Shown piece after piece: positions 25,336-37,100 of a stretch of DNA of 52,835 bases; position 1 is the first letter of the stretch; each line of letters starts with the position of its first letter. The stretch comes from Welwitschia mirabilis (taxonomy: Eukaryota > Gnetophyta > Gnetopsida > Welwitschiales), in NCBI GenBank assembly GCA_051453625.1, contig JBOZIK010000001.1, positions 145,936,531 through 145,989,365 on the forward strand, in the 5' to 3' direction. The translations under genes were made by a program, and so were the position numbers. A model generated the notes under the pieces. It was given only the letters and a program-made list of their open reading frames with translations. It was not told the DNA's origin and did no database searches.

Positions 25336-25630
25336 CATTTAACTTGGATTAGTTAAAGTGTAGCATGTTTCAACTTTGAAAAAAGTTGTAGTTATTAAAA
25401 AGAATCTCTTAGATGATTCAAGTTTTAATAATTAAATGATTAGTCAAATTTGAACAACACATACTCTTAAAGGATTTTATTCTATATGATTGGTTATCTA
25501 GAGTCACTTGACATAGAGGTTGAGCTTTTAATCCAAGAACTATAGCTTTCTTAATGATTATGCATGTATGTGTATGTGTATGTGCATATATTAATCTCTA
25601 TGATGTTTACTCAAGTCTTTCAAGCTTGTG

Positions 25631-25642
25631 GTAAAGGGGCTT
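25631..25642 (+). promoter_or_regulatory. Polypurine tract of the copia element
   Basis: GTGGTAAAGGGG lies within a few bases of the 3' LTR start, the expected place for the plus-strand primer. Confidence 0.6.
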
Positions 25643-25980
25643 TGAAGACCTTAGATTCTATTGTAATTATGTAAGATAACATAATATACATGTGTGAAAA
25701 TCAAGGTTGAATTAATGATACATGCTGTTAAAACAAAAATGAAAGTGAAAATGCATTAACATAATGTGTCAACGAAATACATTAACACGTCCATTTATGT
25801 ATGTCTGTGTGTATGCATGTGTATGAACTATTACTTCACATGCTTTAAGAATCGTTTTTGTGGAGGATGAAGTTACGCTTCTTGTGATGTTATTTTATAT
25901 GACTAACAATGATTTGTAGTTCATTTTTAAACATTTCTCTTTTTTCTCTTAGGTTAACTAATATCAGCTTTAGCTAATCT
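25643..25980 (+). repeat. 3' LTR of the copia element
   Basis: Begins TGAAGACCTTAG and ends near TTTAGCTAAT. Pairs with 22429-22796. It contains a TGTATGTNTGTGTGTATGCATG stretch near 25800 that is expanded compared with the 5' copy. Confidence 0.72.
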
Positions 25981-27200
25981 ATAATAAATAGTTAATTTGT
26001 GTTCTAGGTGAAAGCTATGTATATAATTTAAGTTATTATTCCTATAAGTTAGATAAAAAAATATGTTATTAAGATAGCTCTCTTCTTTGAACTCATTCTC
26101 TCAAACCATAGCCATTTTTAATGATTAAATTTCAAAGTTTTAATCTAAACTTTACATTAAATTATTAACTAAAATAAGAGTTGTGATTATTTTAAGTATG
26201 TTTTACATGAATCTTGCAATTTGAATTTAGATCCATAGTTTATATTCATTTCGTTGATATGAATTGTCTTTGTGTTATGAGCCGAAAATAAATCTTAACT
26301 ATTTTTATTAGCAAAATTACTTTTTTATCATTAATAAGATTAAAAATTTTAAANNNNNNNNNNNNNNNNNNNNNNNNNNNNNNNNNNNNNNNNNNNNNNN
26401 NNNNNNNNNNNNNNNNNNNNNNNNNNNNNNNNNNNNNNNNNNNNNNNNNNNNNNNNNNNNNNNNNNNNNNNNNNNNNNNNNNNNNNNNNNNNNNNNNNNN
26501 NNNNNNNNNNNNNNNNNNNNNNNNNNNNNNNNNNNNNNNNNNNNNNNNNNNNNNNNNNNNNNNNNNNNNNNNNNNNNNNNNNNNNNNNNNNNNNNNNNNN
26601 NNNNNNNNNNNNNNNNNNNNNNNNNNNNNNNNNNNNNNNNNNNNNNNNNNNNNNNNNNNNNNNNNNNNNNNNNNNNNNNNNNNNNNNNNNNNNNNNNNNN
26701 NNNNNNNNNNNNNNNNNNNNNNNNNNNNNNNNNNNNNNNNNNNNNNNNNNNNNNNNNNNNNNNNNNNNNNNNNNNNNNNNNNNNNNNNNNNNNNNNNNNN
26801 NNNNNNNNNNNNNNNNNNNNNNNNNNNNNNNNNNNNNNNNNNNNNNNNNNNNNNNNNNNNNNNNNNNNNNNNNNNNNNNNNNNNNNNNNNNNNNNNNNNN
26901 NNNTATCATTAATAAGCTTAAAAATTTTAAAATGCATCTCAATTAAATGCAGATCTAATGTCTAAATTTAAAATTGGATTCCACATATCTAGGAAAACAT
27001 CAATTGATTATTCATTAGGGAAATTTGCTTTAAAAATGAGAAATAAATAATTTAATTAAAAGTGATGCATGAAGAAGCAATTCATTTTAGGTCTAATATC
27101 AAATGATGGATCTAATAGATTGAGGATTATGGAAATCAAAGGGGAGGGGTGAATGAGTTCCACCAAATAATATTTTAAACTAAATAATAAAATAAAAATG
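25981..27200. other. AT-rich spacer with an assembly gap
   Basis: No gene or repeat recognised outside the gap at 26354-26903. Confidence 0.5.
26354..26903. other. Assembly gap (550 N)
   Basis: The 28 bases ending at 26353 (TATCATTAATAAG...) are repeated with one mismatch right after the gap at 26904-26931, which again looks like an overlap of contig ends. Confidence 0.95.
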
Positions 27201-27213
27201 CATAATGAAAACA

Positions 27214-27405
27214 CCTTACAAGTGACAATCTCCTCGCAAGAAAACACTCTCTTCCCTGCAAGGAAATAGTGGTTTTCACAGGTAGACAAAAAACCTTACA
27301 ATAAGTGAGAGTATCCTCGCAAGGTAGCACTCTTTTCCCACAAGTAAGTAATGGTTTTCTGACTCACCATAAACCTTACAACAAAATAAGTGCAAATTCA
27401 CACTC
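27214..27405. repeat. 80-bp tandem repeat, two and a part copies
   Basis: CCTTACAA starts at 27214, 27294 and 27374, exactly 80 bp apart. Within the first two units the order is the same: CTCGCAAG, CACTCT.TTCCC, CAAG.AA.TA.TGGTTTTC. The third is only a start. Units are diverged, so the duplication is not recent. Confidence 0.8.
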
Positions 27406-28459
27406 ATAAAAGGGTTGCTTTACAATGAGTTTGATTCAATAATGTACTTACAATAAAATTTAACAATAAGATAGTCCAACAATGTAGAACAAAAATACAA
27501 TACAACAACAAGCCAGAAGATGTAACTTTAATGAAATTTGAGTTCCCTATTATTGTCATCATCATAAGTGTAGATGAATGATGTGACAATGTAGGATCTA
27601 AGAGAAAATGATGTAGATAATGCAAGCTTCTTTGCAAATGATGTCATTGATCCTTTGTAAGATGTTCTTTCCACCTGTGCATTCTTTGTTTTGTATTCTT
27701 TCTCATTGATGAAGTTCCAAGAAGATGTGTATTCGTTGAATTTCCAAAAGCTGTTATTTATTTCGTGACATCAAGTCTTTGTGCAATCAAAGAGGATCTA
27801 GCAATTTGAGCTTGAAAGGTAGACATTTAACTTTGTAATGGTTGTGTAATGGATAGGAAACCTCTATGTGTTAGGTGCCTATCTTCATTTTTTTTATTGA
27901 CATGAACTTTAATCCAAGACTTCTTCATATTTATAGACACCTGCTAATAGTCAAACGTCTTCACCTTGTAGATATCTTCAGTGAACTTGTCCAAATTTTG
28001 ATGAAACTTGCTTTGTATAATCCTTGGGCCTCCATGATCATGAATATATGATGTACAAGTTGATATCTCATCTAGAATGTAAGATATTAGTTGAAATCCA
28101 AATTAACTTTGTTACCTATTTCACCTCATTATAGATGTCTTCAAACATGTAGACATCTTCATCTATGTCAAGTTCAACTTTTAGCATAGTTGTCTTTGAT
28201 GAGGTAGTTGTCTTTTAGTCCATGACTTGAATTCTAATACATCCAAGACATCTTTAACTTCTTAAATGTCTTTTCCAAATACATCTTCAATTTTGTAGGC
28301 ATCTTCGAACTACTGATTTTACATTTCCACATCTGATCCTTTTCGTGAGATATCATCTTTGATTATCCATCGTTTTCTAATGCTTATAAAGTTCTAGTGA
28401 TCTTTCTAATGACCTATATACACAAAGACACAAAAATATTTGATAAGTGAAATCATCAA
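27406..28459. other. Non-coding stretch with recurring GTAGACATCTTC-like words
   Basis: Words close to GTAGA(C/T)ATCTTC or ACATCTTNAA recur between about 27960 and 28310 without a fixed spacing. Two 77-codon frames on the minus strand (27056-27289, 27404-27637) look like chance. It is probably LTR or untranslated sequence of an old element; no coding similarity is seen. Confidence 0.4.
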
Positions 28460-28835
28460 AACTAGATTTACCAACATAGTTCCCAAATTATAGCATGAAG
28501 GTGAAAATTGGCATAAGAAGAAACAAGTTTTGAAAGAATGAAATTTTAACTTCCAATAAAGGAATTCTAGTTTTAAGTCAAATTGAGACAATGGCTATAC
28601 TATGTTTTTTTATTAATCCTTAAATGATTTAAATGCAATATTTCTCATCATAAATCTTATCAAATTTTCATGTTTATACTCTTATCTCTCATGCAAGTCA
28701 TTAAATTTAGATCCAAACCTTTATATTCTAATTTAACTTAAAACATGTCATCTACTTCATCAGTTTAAATTTTAATGTTTTTACTATTCAAATATTATGT
28801 AGCACATTAAAATTATTATAATATAGTTTTGAACA
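28460..28835 (+). repeat. LTR-like segment, copy A
   Basis: Aligns with 31900-32301. Shared landmarks are GGCATAAG/GGTATAAG...AACA, TTAATCCTTAAATGATTT / TTAGTCTTCAAAGGATTT, CTTATCTCTCATG, TTCTAATTT(A/G)ACTTAAA and the end ATTAAAATT.TTA.AATATA.TTT..AACA. The ending in AACA is typical of plant copia LTRs. It is either one of a pair bounding a dead element or a solo LTR. Confidence 0.6.
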
Positions 28836-28949
28836 AATCCCTTTATAATGCCATGTCGATAATGACTATGGAGGAGTAACATTATAAACCTAGCAGCACC
28901 AATCTTGGATTAGACACTAAGTTCATTAAGAAGGAACAAGATCACAAGC

Positions 28950-29230
28950 TACTAAGATAATTAATTATGGATACTATCAAGATAAGGAAACTAACCTAAA
29001 CTATAAAGAAACTAATCCAATGATTCAATAAAACATAAGAGTGAACTGACCATAATAAGTGTGAACTAAGCATTGTAAATGTGTACTAGTTATTACAAAG
29101 TGAACTCACTAAAATAAACATGAACTAATTACAAGAATCTAAACTAACCATAACTTTAAACATACCTAGAGAGGAACTAACCTATGGATAAAGCTAATTA
29201 CATATGGAATTAACCTAATGCATCATGGGA
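28950..29230. repeat. Degenerate array of TGAACTAAC-like units
   Basis: Words near (G)TGAACTAACCATAATAA recur about every 25-30 bp between roughly 28980 and 29220 (for example GTGAACTGACCATAATAAG, GTGAACTAAGCATTG, CATGAACTAATTAC, CTAAACTAACCATAAC). It looks like an old minisatellite. Confidence 0.55.
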
Positions 29231-31899
29231 ATAAATCCTAACAGAACTCTTAAATGTAAAATGGGGTAGCTTAATCCTTCTTTTACCATCATTTTAGTTC
29301 AATAAAAAAATAAAATTAATGTATTCTTATATTCATAATAGTCCTATTTAGAATTTGAGTGCTTTCTCTTTAATATCATTACCACACACAGAAAAGATAG
29401 CTAACATATATATGATTTTTATTATATCAAATCTCTTAAACAAATTATCTTATAACACTTATGATTTACTTGTCTCCTATTAAAAAATTAAAGAAAAATT
29501 TTAAAAACATTACATAACTAAATAGCATACGCTTAATCTTACTTGTATATTAAAAAGAACAAATGAAGAAGAAGAATAAGAAAAAAGGAAAAAATAAAAA
29601 GATCATGAGTGAACCCCCAAGTTACTTTGTGTAGGCAACTTGAATAGAATATGATAGATTCATAGTAATCCAAGAAAACCTACATTATTTCTTCTTTACT
29701 TACATCTAACAATTGTATTTATTGATTGAAAAATTGCAATTGTTCATGTTTATGCTTCACATTTGAGCATCTGATTCCTCCATGAATGTTACTTGGAGTA
29801 CCATTGAAGTGACTAAATGTTATGCATAAAAAGGATATTATAAAGTTTTCAAAATTTGAGTGATGAATGAAAATTGAATGGCTTTAGCTATGTAAGAAAT
29901 ATTAGTAAATATTTGATTAATAAAATAAAAATCAACAAATCTTGTAAGATTAAATGCAATTGCATGAAAGAAATTGAAGAAGCAATTAAGGATTTCTTAA
30001 AATAATTGTGGTGGATATAAGTCTTTCTTACAAACTTGTATTACGTAATTAAATAAATGAAAGCACCTTTGTTATGAGAAAAATAATTAAGGAAATAAAT
30101 TAGTTGATTCTATAATATGTATTTGACTTTTAATACCTTTAGTAATAATGGAGATTTAATCATATGAAATCAAGTTAATACATATTAAAGGGCTAATTAT
30201 TAAGGTGTGAATAACATTCTCGTCACTTTTAGATAGATATGGATAGATGCATTAACATCCCTCATGAATCACACACTTAAATACTTTATCTACTAGGATT
30301 CACTGAAGATGGAGAACATGTTATTCTTGATTATCCTCTTACTATCTTTCTGAGACATAAACGAGAAATTGAAGTGTCCACATTATATGATCTATTCTAG
30401 TTACCTATTATCACTTTCAAATATTTCATTGAATCTATCCTAGAATTTTAAATATACATTAATCTTATTCAATAAATCATGTTGGTTTTTCTTATAGATG
30501 TAATATAATACTCGTTTTAATGTTAATTTCATATTTAATTTTTAAAATCATGTTAACATCCATTTAGAATCTTGCTAAGAAGATTTACAATCCATTGTAA
30601 TGATATAGTCCATTAGCATGATAATGATTAGAATCCGGGGGATAAACTTTGAAGATATAATTTATATTAAATTATGAATAGCATTTATAGAATAAGATGT
30701 GCGAAATATTTTTTATTAAAAAGAAATATTTGTAATATGATTGTCATTTTATAAGTAACTTCCCTTAACTAGTGATAGTTATTTTTATAACGCTTACCTT
30801 GATATGCCTAAATCCTAGGCTCTATATGCTCACGTCCTCCTTTTGAGGAAGATATCTTAATTTGTTCAACATATTTTATAGCTATCAAATATGTTATTAT
30901 TCTTAAAGGCATGTGATTGCTTAAATCATTTAGGTTAGGTGGCTAGTCCCTTTACACATAAAGCTATGAATGTAATAATCTTACACCTCTAAGGTATTCT
31001 TATATCTTTTGTTAATATTTATCTATAATGAGTAATTGATCTTTGATGCGGACTACTATCCTTAATGTTTTTTTAATCATTATTGATGTTTGTTTGTATG
31101 ATTATAAGCTTTTTTTTAAAATAATTACTAATGCATTTCATATTTGATAAGTCATCTTGTCTTTTATGTTAATAGATATTTACAATTAAAATAAACTATA
31201 GTCATTACACAATTGTTATAATAATTTGAGTTTAAATAGAATCACGGTTTCTTGTAGTAATGGAACTAATTTTAGGCTTGATCTAGCATTCTTGTAACTG
31301 TGTTATCATCACTGGACAATTCGCTACCATTTTGAAATATTAAATTTTACCTTTAATCTTTTGTGATTACTATTTAGCAACTAAATTTCACAGCTCTAGT
31401 ATCATTTATATGCTCCTTGTGGAAGAATGACATTGTTGTTACTTTTAATTTAAGATTCACTCATACCCACAAGCCATTAATGTAAAGATTTAACATTTTG
31501 ATGATACACAGTCTATTACAATGAACAAAACAAGAGGGATGATACATCTATAATGAAGTGATGGGCAATTGTTGTTGGAAAGCATACTAATGGAAGTGAA
31601 CAAGGATTTAAGATGATAATATTTATTGATTCAAAAATGCAAAGTTTCATAGTCTAGTTATTTTTAACCCAAAAAAAAACTTAAAATAATATGTACAAGA
31701 TCAAAACATGAGATTCATGCCAAGATATGATTAGAAAATAATTTGAAGGATATAAAAGAAGAAAAATAAAAATAAAAAAGAAAGCAAGAATAGAGAGAAA
31801 ATTAAAAAAGTATTAGGGACATATATCCACAAAAAAGTAGCAAATAAAACATGAAACTAGAAGATTGGTTGTTTGGTTAAGACTAAGAAATGAATGGCC
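29231..31899. other. AT-rich DNA between the two LTR-like segments
   Basis: No retroelement protein or gene seen in 2.7 kb. If the flanking segments are a true LTR pair, the inner part is either non-coding or decayed past recognition. Confidence 0.45.
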
Positions 31900-32301
31900 A
31901 TCAAGATATTCCCCGACAATGATGATCCTAAATTTTGTGTGGAAAAAACCAAGGCTAGTGCATGAAGCATACAGTCATTATAGGAATAAAGGTAAAAGTG
32001 GGTATAAGCAAAAACAAATTTTAAACAAAACAAAATATCAACTTCAAAAAATAGAATCTTAATCCCAAGCCAAATTGGGACTAATTAAGATTATTTTTTA
32101 ATTAGTCTTCAAAGGATTTCAATACAAGATTTCAAGTCCTCATGTCTATCTCATTATATCTCATGTAATTCATCCCTTATCTCTCATGTAATCCCCTTAA
32201 AATGGGATTGAAATCTCAATATTCTAATTTGACTTAAAGCATGAGTCCATTATTCATATTTCATGCAACATATTAAAATTGTTAGAATATATTTTCTAAC
32301 A
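31900..32301 (+). repeat. LTR-like segment, copy B
   Basis: Pairs with 28460-28835 (see that entry). It ends TTTTCTAACA. The 65-codon open frame at its start (31865-32062) is not recognisable and overlaps the repeat, so I do not call it a gene. Confidence 0.6.
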
Positions 32302-33760
32302 AATGGAACTAGATCTAGACTTTTTTAAAAGGCATAACTCTTGATACATAACTTAGGCCAATTAGCATACTTTTACACATGTTATTAAATTTTTATCCTA
32401 GGTCATTCGTAATATCCAAAGTCTTAGGTATGATCTCAAGCATGCATGAAAAATGGTTAGAGATCTTGAACAAGATATCATTATTAGACATTAGTGGAAC
32501 ACCTAATAACAAGTTGTGAAAAGCTCCAACCATTTGAATAAGCTATCATCATACGTGATGAAGAATCTATAATAAAACCTTCTAGTGAACTAGTTAATTA
32601 TTCACTAAAGCATTTAATTAAAAAGCTATGAGAGCGATAATATTGTATCCCCTCAAGAAAAAAATTATCAACCATTATATACTTATTTGATAAGTGAAAT
32701 TGTTTTCGTAAGTGTTGTATGTTGATGTTTCTTAGTAAACTAGAACCTTATCCTAATTCTTTTATGAGGCTAGCCACTGGATGTCTTCTAAAGAATGCCT
32801 TCTAAATATAATCAAATTACTATCTTGTATAATGTTTGTCTTGTATGCCTATCCTCTAATAGCTTTTTGTTATTCCTAAGCTACAATGATCTATTTTAAA
32901 AAGATCTTTTTTACAATGAAAAAATAGTTTNNNNNNNNNNNNNNNNNNNNNNNNNNNNNNNNNNNNNNNNNNNNNNNNNNNNNNNNNNNNNNNNNNNNNN
33001 NNNNNNNNNNNNNNNNNNNNNNNNNNNNNNNNNNNNNNNNNNNNNNNNNNNNNNNNNNNNNNNNNNNNNNNNNNNNNNNNNNNNNNNNNNNNNNNNNNNN
33101 NNNNNNNNNNNNNNNNNNNNNNNNNNNNNNNNNNNNNNNNNNNNNNNNNNNNNNNNNNNNNNNNNNNNNNNNNNNNNNNNNNNNNNNNNNNNNNNNNNNN
33201 NNNNNNNNNNNNNNNNNNNNNNNNNNNNNNNNNNNNNNNNNNNNNNNNNNNNNNNNNNNNNNNNNNNNNNNNNNNNNNNNNNNNNNNNNNNNNNNNNNNN
33301 NNNNNNNNNNNNNNNNNNNNNNNNNNNNNNNNNNNNNNNNNNNNNNNNNNNNNNNNNNNNNNNNNNNNNNNNNNNNNNNNNNNNNNNNNNNNNNNNNNNN
33401 NNNNNNNNNNNNNNNNNNNNNNNNNNNNNNNNNNNNNNNNNNNNNNNNNNNNNNNNNNNNNNNNNNNNNNNNNNNNNNNNNNNNNNNNNNNNNNNNNNNN
33501 NNNNNNNNNNNNNNNNNNNNNNNNNNNNNNNNNNNNNNNNNNNNNNNNNNNNNNNNNNNNNNNNNNNNNNNNNNNNNNNNNNNNNNNNNNNNNNNNNNNN
33601 NNNNNNNNNNNNNNNNNNNNNNNNNNNNNNNNNNNNNNNNNNNNNNNNNNNNNNNNNNNNNNNNNNNNNNNNNNNNNNNNNNNNNNNNNNNNNNNNNNNN
33701 NNNNNNNNNNNNNNNNNNNNNNNNNNNNNNNNNNNNNNNNNNNNNNNNNNNTTTTTTGGT
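32302..33760. other. AT-rich spacer with an assembly gap
   Basis: No gene or repeat boundary recognised outside the Ns at 32931-33751. Confidence 0.45.
32931..33751. other. Assembly gap (821 N)
   Basis: Run of N. Unlike the other large gaps, its two edges share only a short T run, so no contig overlap is evident. Confidence 0.95.
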
Positions 33761-34195
33761 ATAACAAGCAAGTATCTTCCATACTTTTTTATATTCAAGC
33801 ATAAAATTGTGAGGGCATGTACAAATGATTTATAAGATCCTTGTTGTAAAACCTTTTAGTTTCAAGGGACCTTACTTGGTATTCATATTAGTAATCTCAT
33901 ACAATAATATGTTCTTGAACTAAATTTTTCTAGAAGCCTCATGGTTTGGTAGGTTACGATCAAATTCATGGTATTTTTTATAAACTTTATCTCTTATGTT
34001 ATTTAATGGAAGCAGTAATTTTAAGTAAGTGATAAATATGCACATGAGTAACATATATGTCTAAATATTAATGTAATTAGAAAACCAAATATAAAGTACT
34101 AAAATCATCTTTGATAGAAGGAACTATTAAGATATTAGTGATTACATTGTTTAAAAAAATAAAAATATGGTTGTGAAAATTGGGTCATGACATGG

Positions 34196-34212
34196 TGGTA
34201 TTAAAGCATGGC
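34196..34212 (+). promoter_or_regulatory. tRNA-Met primer-binding site
   Basis: TGGTATTAAAGCATGGC lies three bases after a CA that could end an LTR. It fits the plant Met primer site TGGTATCAGAGC with C-to-T and G-to-A changes. Confidence 0.7.
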
Positions 34213-34439
34213 TCAGTAACTTTTCATGTTTACTCCTAGTTAAAAACACTATTAGTATGTGTGACAAATAGTAGAAAACTAGTTCTTATTCTCTGACCTT
34301 TTTTCAATTAGACATCACAAAACCTAGACAAATAGTCAATAAGAAATAAGGAGAGGATAAAAACCAAAGTCATGTCTATGTAATGGCATAAGATTTCCAT
34401 TATTTTTTGGGAATGATGCAATAGTGAGGGCCAATGATA

Positions 34440-35270
34440 GATGTTAGAAGCACCCCTCAAAATATAGTTGATAAATTTCAAAAACTTTAACCACTTTTAT
34501 TGAAGGACATAGAAGACTCAGTTGAAGCTAAGGCTTGGATGACAAACATTAATAATTTTATTCCTAACAAAAAATACATAGAAGAGGATAAATCTAGAAT
34601 CGTTATTTCAACTAGTAGAAGAAGTTTCATTATGGTTGAAGAATGAAACACAAAAATTATGGAAGCCAAAAGAGGAACTTAGAATGCTCTCTTAGAGAGT
34701 TCTAGAGAATTCTCTCTTAGAGAGTTTTAAAATCCAATAACACCTAAGAATTCCCCATGTTATGACAAGGTGATATGATGGGAACTCAATATGAAGGGAA
34801 GTTCTTGTCATTACTTAGGTATGTGGGTCATTTAAATAATGAAAAACTAGGTAAGGATATTCAGATTTGTTTTTGGTCAAAGTGTTCTTTAAGGAACTTG
34901 AGATGTTAACACATGATGTTAAAGAAGAAACAAAAATCCTGTAAGGGAGACTAGTTAAAGAAGATTCTTTAGCAAATAAAGTCCTCTATCTAAAGAAAAA
35001 ACTACTTCTCAAATTTCCCAATGATGAAGAAGGTAAATTACTTCTCCCTTGACCATTAGAAAGAAATTTGGAACTCTAGTTGGCAAAGGATGCTTGAGAT
35101 ATAGAGGAAATAATCTTTAGTAAGATCATAAACATTCGACAATGTGCAAATCAGAGAATTATTTAATTGTGACAAAGAACTATCTGAAGAACACAAATAT
35201 ACCACGAGCCTTGATGATGTCAATAGCTCCTAACAAACCTCAAGAAAAATTAAGTGGCACATGCACCCTA
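34440..35270 (+). pseudogene. gag remnant of the chromovirus-like element
   Basis: Broken frames read PLLLKDIEDSVEAKAWMTNI and NFIPNKKYIEEDKSRIVIS, which fit the gag start pattern F.G..D...A..W...I...F.....(E/D)..K...A. The following part holds a 25-bp tandem repeat (34681-34730) built on the palindrome CTCTCTTAGAGAG. Nothing resembling a zinc knuckle is clear. Confidence 0.5.
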
Positions 35271-35289
35271 TACTCACTCTAGGATCAAT

Positions 35290-35620
35290 TCTCAATTATT
35301 GAAGGCTCAACTATAATTTCTAGATATGTTATTTTAATTCTCTTTCATAATGGTGTAACACATTCATTTATATATGCCCTAGATATGTTAATTAACTTAA
35401 CTTAAATATTGGGAAGATGTAAAACATATGGGAAATTGAGCTTATTATGGATCAAAGTAAAGTACTGGATTCTCATTGCCAAGACTCAGCTAGATGTACA
35501 AATTATAAAATGGGATCTAGTGGTAATAAGCCTGGGATACTATGACTTGGTATTAGGAATAGATTAGATAACCTTCTATGAAGTCCTATTAAATTGCTTC
35601 ACAAAAAAGTTTAAAGCTAA
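35290..35620 (+). pseudogene. Protease remnant of the chromovirus-like element
   Basis: Reads VILILFHNGVTHSFIYALDM (pattern ..L.DSG.(S/T)HSFI....A) and later YYDLVLGID, a stop, ITFYEVLLNCFTKKF (pattern D.(I/V)LG(M/I)DWL......ID C..K). The catalytic aspartate is not seen in the first motif (FHNG). Confidence 0.65.
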
Positions 35621-35789
35621 AAATAAAAGAAAAGAATGGATATTCTGGAGATTGCCAAATTCTCCACAAGCTATGCTCTAAAAGCTAAACAATTGAAGAG
35701 GGTACTTCATAAGAATGAAAATTACTATGTAATTATGGTCAAAGCAGTGGAACAGTTACAAAATACACATCCAATGACAAAACAAGTGA

Positions 35790-36650
35790 CTAAAGGAGTT
35801 TGTAGATATCTTCACTGAAGAGTTACCAAACATGCAATCACTAATGAAAGTGAAGTTTACTATTTAACTAATGTAAGGAACAAACTCAATTTTCAATGCT
35901 TCATATAGGATTTCTCTTATGTAGTTGGTGGAACTAAAACTATAGCTATAGGACTTTACTTAATAAGGGTTTTATACCTTCAAGTGTATCTTTGTGGAAA
36001 GCTCTAGTATTATTTATGAAGAAAGAAGATGGAACATTGAGATTGTGTAATGGCTAAAAGTAGCTCAATAAGATATCTACCTTCTTATGTAGATGACCTA
36101 TTTGACCAATTAAAAGAAGCTAAGGTGTTAATTGAGAATTGATTTAAAAGCAAGGTACCATAAGCTTTGAATTAGGCAAGAGGATAGTCATACAACAATC
36201 TTCAAAACTAGTTATGAGCTTTATAAATTTACAATTATGCCTTTCAGATCTACAAATGCTCATGCAACATTCCTAATTTTAATGATAAATTTCAACCATA
36301 TTTGTATCACTTCATTAATTATAGATGATTAGTTTAATTTATTAAAAAAGAAAAGACATGCACAACATTTTAAGGGAGTATTATAGGTCTACCTGGTTAG
36401 AAACTATGTAAGAGTCGTAGTAAGTATGAATTTTGATGATCACTTTCTTAAAAATGTCAATTCTTGAAGGACTTTAAATAAATCCTACCAATTGAAGTCA
36501 TTTTGACTTAGCCTACTATTGAAAAATGTGGTAGAAATTTGTAAGTTTCTAGAATTAGCAAGGTACTACAAATGATTTGTAAAGCATTTTTCAAGAGTGG
36601 CAATTATGTCAATTATGTTAAACAATACTTCCCCAGGTTTTAAAAAAATA
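35790..36650 (+). pseudogene. RT remnant of the chromovirus-like element
   Basis: DIFTEELPNM near 35805 fits the D(V/I)F.EELP linker before RT. Then come YHKL, stop, IRQEDSHTTIFKTSYELYKF and TIMPFRSTNAHATFLILMIN. The catalytic aspartate pair survives as IIDD (codons 36324-36329), directly followed by a stop. Near 36540, KFLELARYYK, a stop, FVKHFSRVA fits the FLGL.GYYR.F...FS.(I/V)A block. Confidence 0.8.
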
Positions 36651-36655
36651 AAGGA

Positions 36656-36692
36656 AAGAGACAGAGAGAGAGAGAGAGAGAGAGGAGGGAAG
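36656..36692. repeat. (AG)n microsatellite inside the RT-RNase H region
   Basis: An AGAGAGAG run of about 26 bp interrupts the pol remnant between the RT end and the RNase H start. Confidence 0.9.
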
Positions 36693-36739
36693 GGGACGAT
36701 TTTAATAAATAGTGAAATATGAAAAAGCCTTCAATACGC

Positions 36740-37100
36740 TAAAGAGCCTCAATCTTATTTATGCCTAAACCAGGAAAGATTTACTAGGTATTCCATAATG
36801 CATCTAATGAAGGAATAGGGTGTATACTAATGCTAGACAAAGAATAATAGCCTATGGGTCTCATCAACTCGAGCCACGTAGGAAAAATTACCTAAGAAAT
36901 TATCTAAAATTAGCAACAATAGCTCTGCTTTAAAGATATCAGAGCAGTCTATATGGTGAACAATTTAAAGTATGAATGATCATCAAAGTTTAAAAGTATA
37001 GCTATACCCACTCACATAGAAATGTAAGGCCAAGAAGTGAATTGAATTGCTTTGCAACTATGATTTTAAGATAAAGCACCACTAGGGAAATAAAGTAATA
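36740..37100 (+). pseudogene. RNase H remnant of the chromovirus-like element
   Basis: After the microsatellite the frames read IIAYGSHQLEPRRKNYLRNY and LKLATIALL, stop, RYQSSLYGEQFKV. This fits the RNase H pattern (V)IAY.SR.L...E.NY...(D/E)LELAA(I/V)V.AL..WR.YL.G. It is broken by stops and shifts. Confidence 0.7.

Larger units (their letters stand above)
22429..25980 (+). mobile_element. Shrunken, decayed Ty1/copia retrotransposon
   Basis: A plus-strand element with two related LTRs (22429-22796 and 25643-25980). A tRNA-Met-type primer site follows the first LTR and an AAAGGGG tract precedes the second. The inner 2.85 kb is short for an autonomous copia element, so parts, probably gag and early pol, are deleted. 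Recognisable pieces include the integrase end, RT and RNase H. The order (integrase before RT) is what separates copia from gypsy. All frames are broken by stops. Confidence 0.8.

Noticed and set aside
26317-26942. Open frames of about 200 codons on minus
   Set aside because: Unknown residues from the gap.
28950-29230. CRISPR-like array
   Set aside because: Units are degenerate, without constant repeats and unique spacers, and the setting is a plant nuclear genome.
32856-33802. Open frames of about 300 codons on minus
   Set aside because: Unknown residues from the gap.
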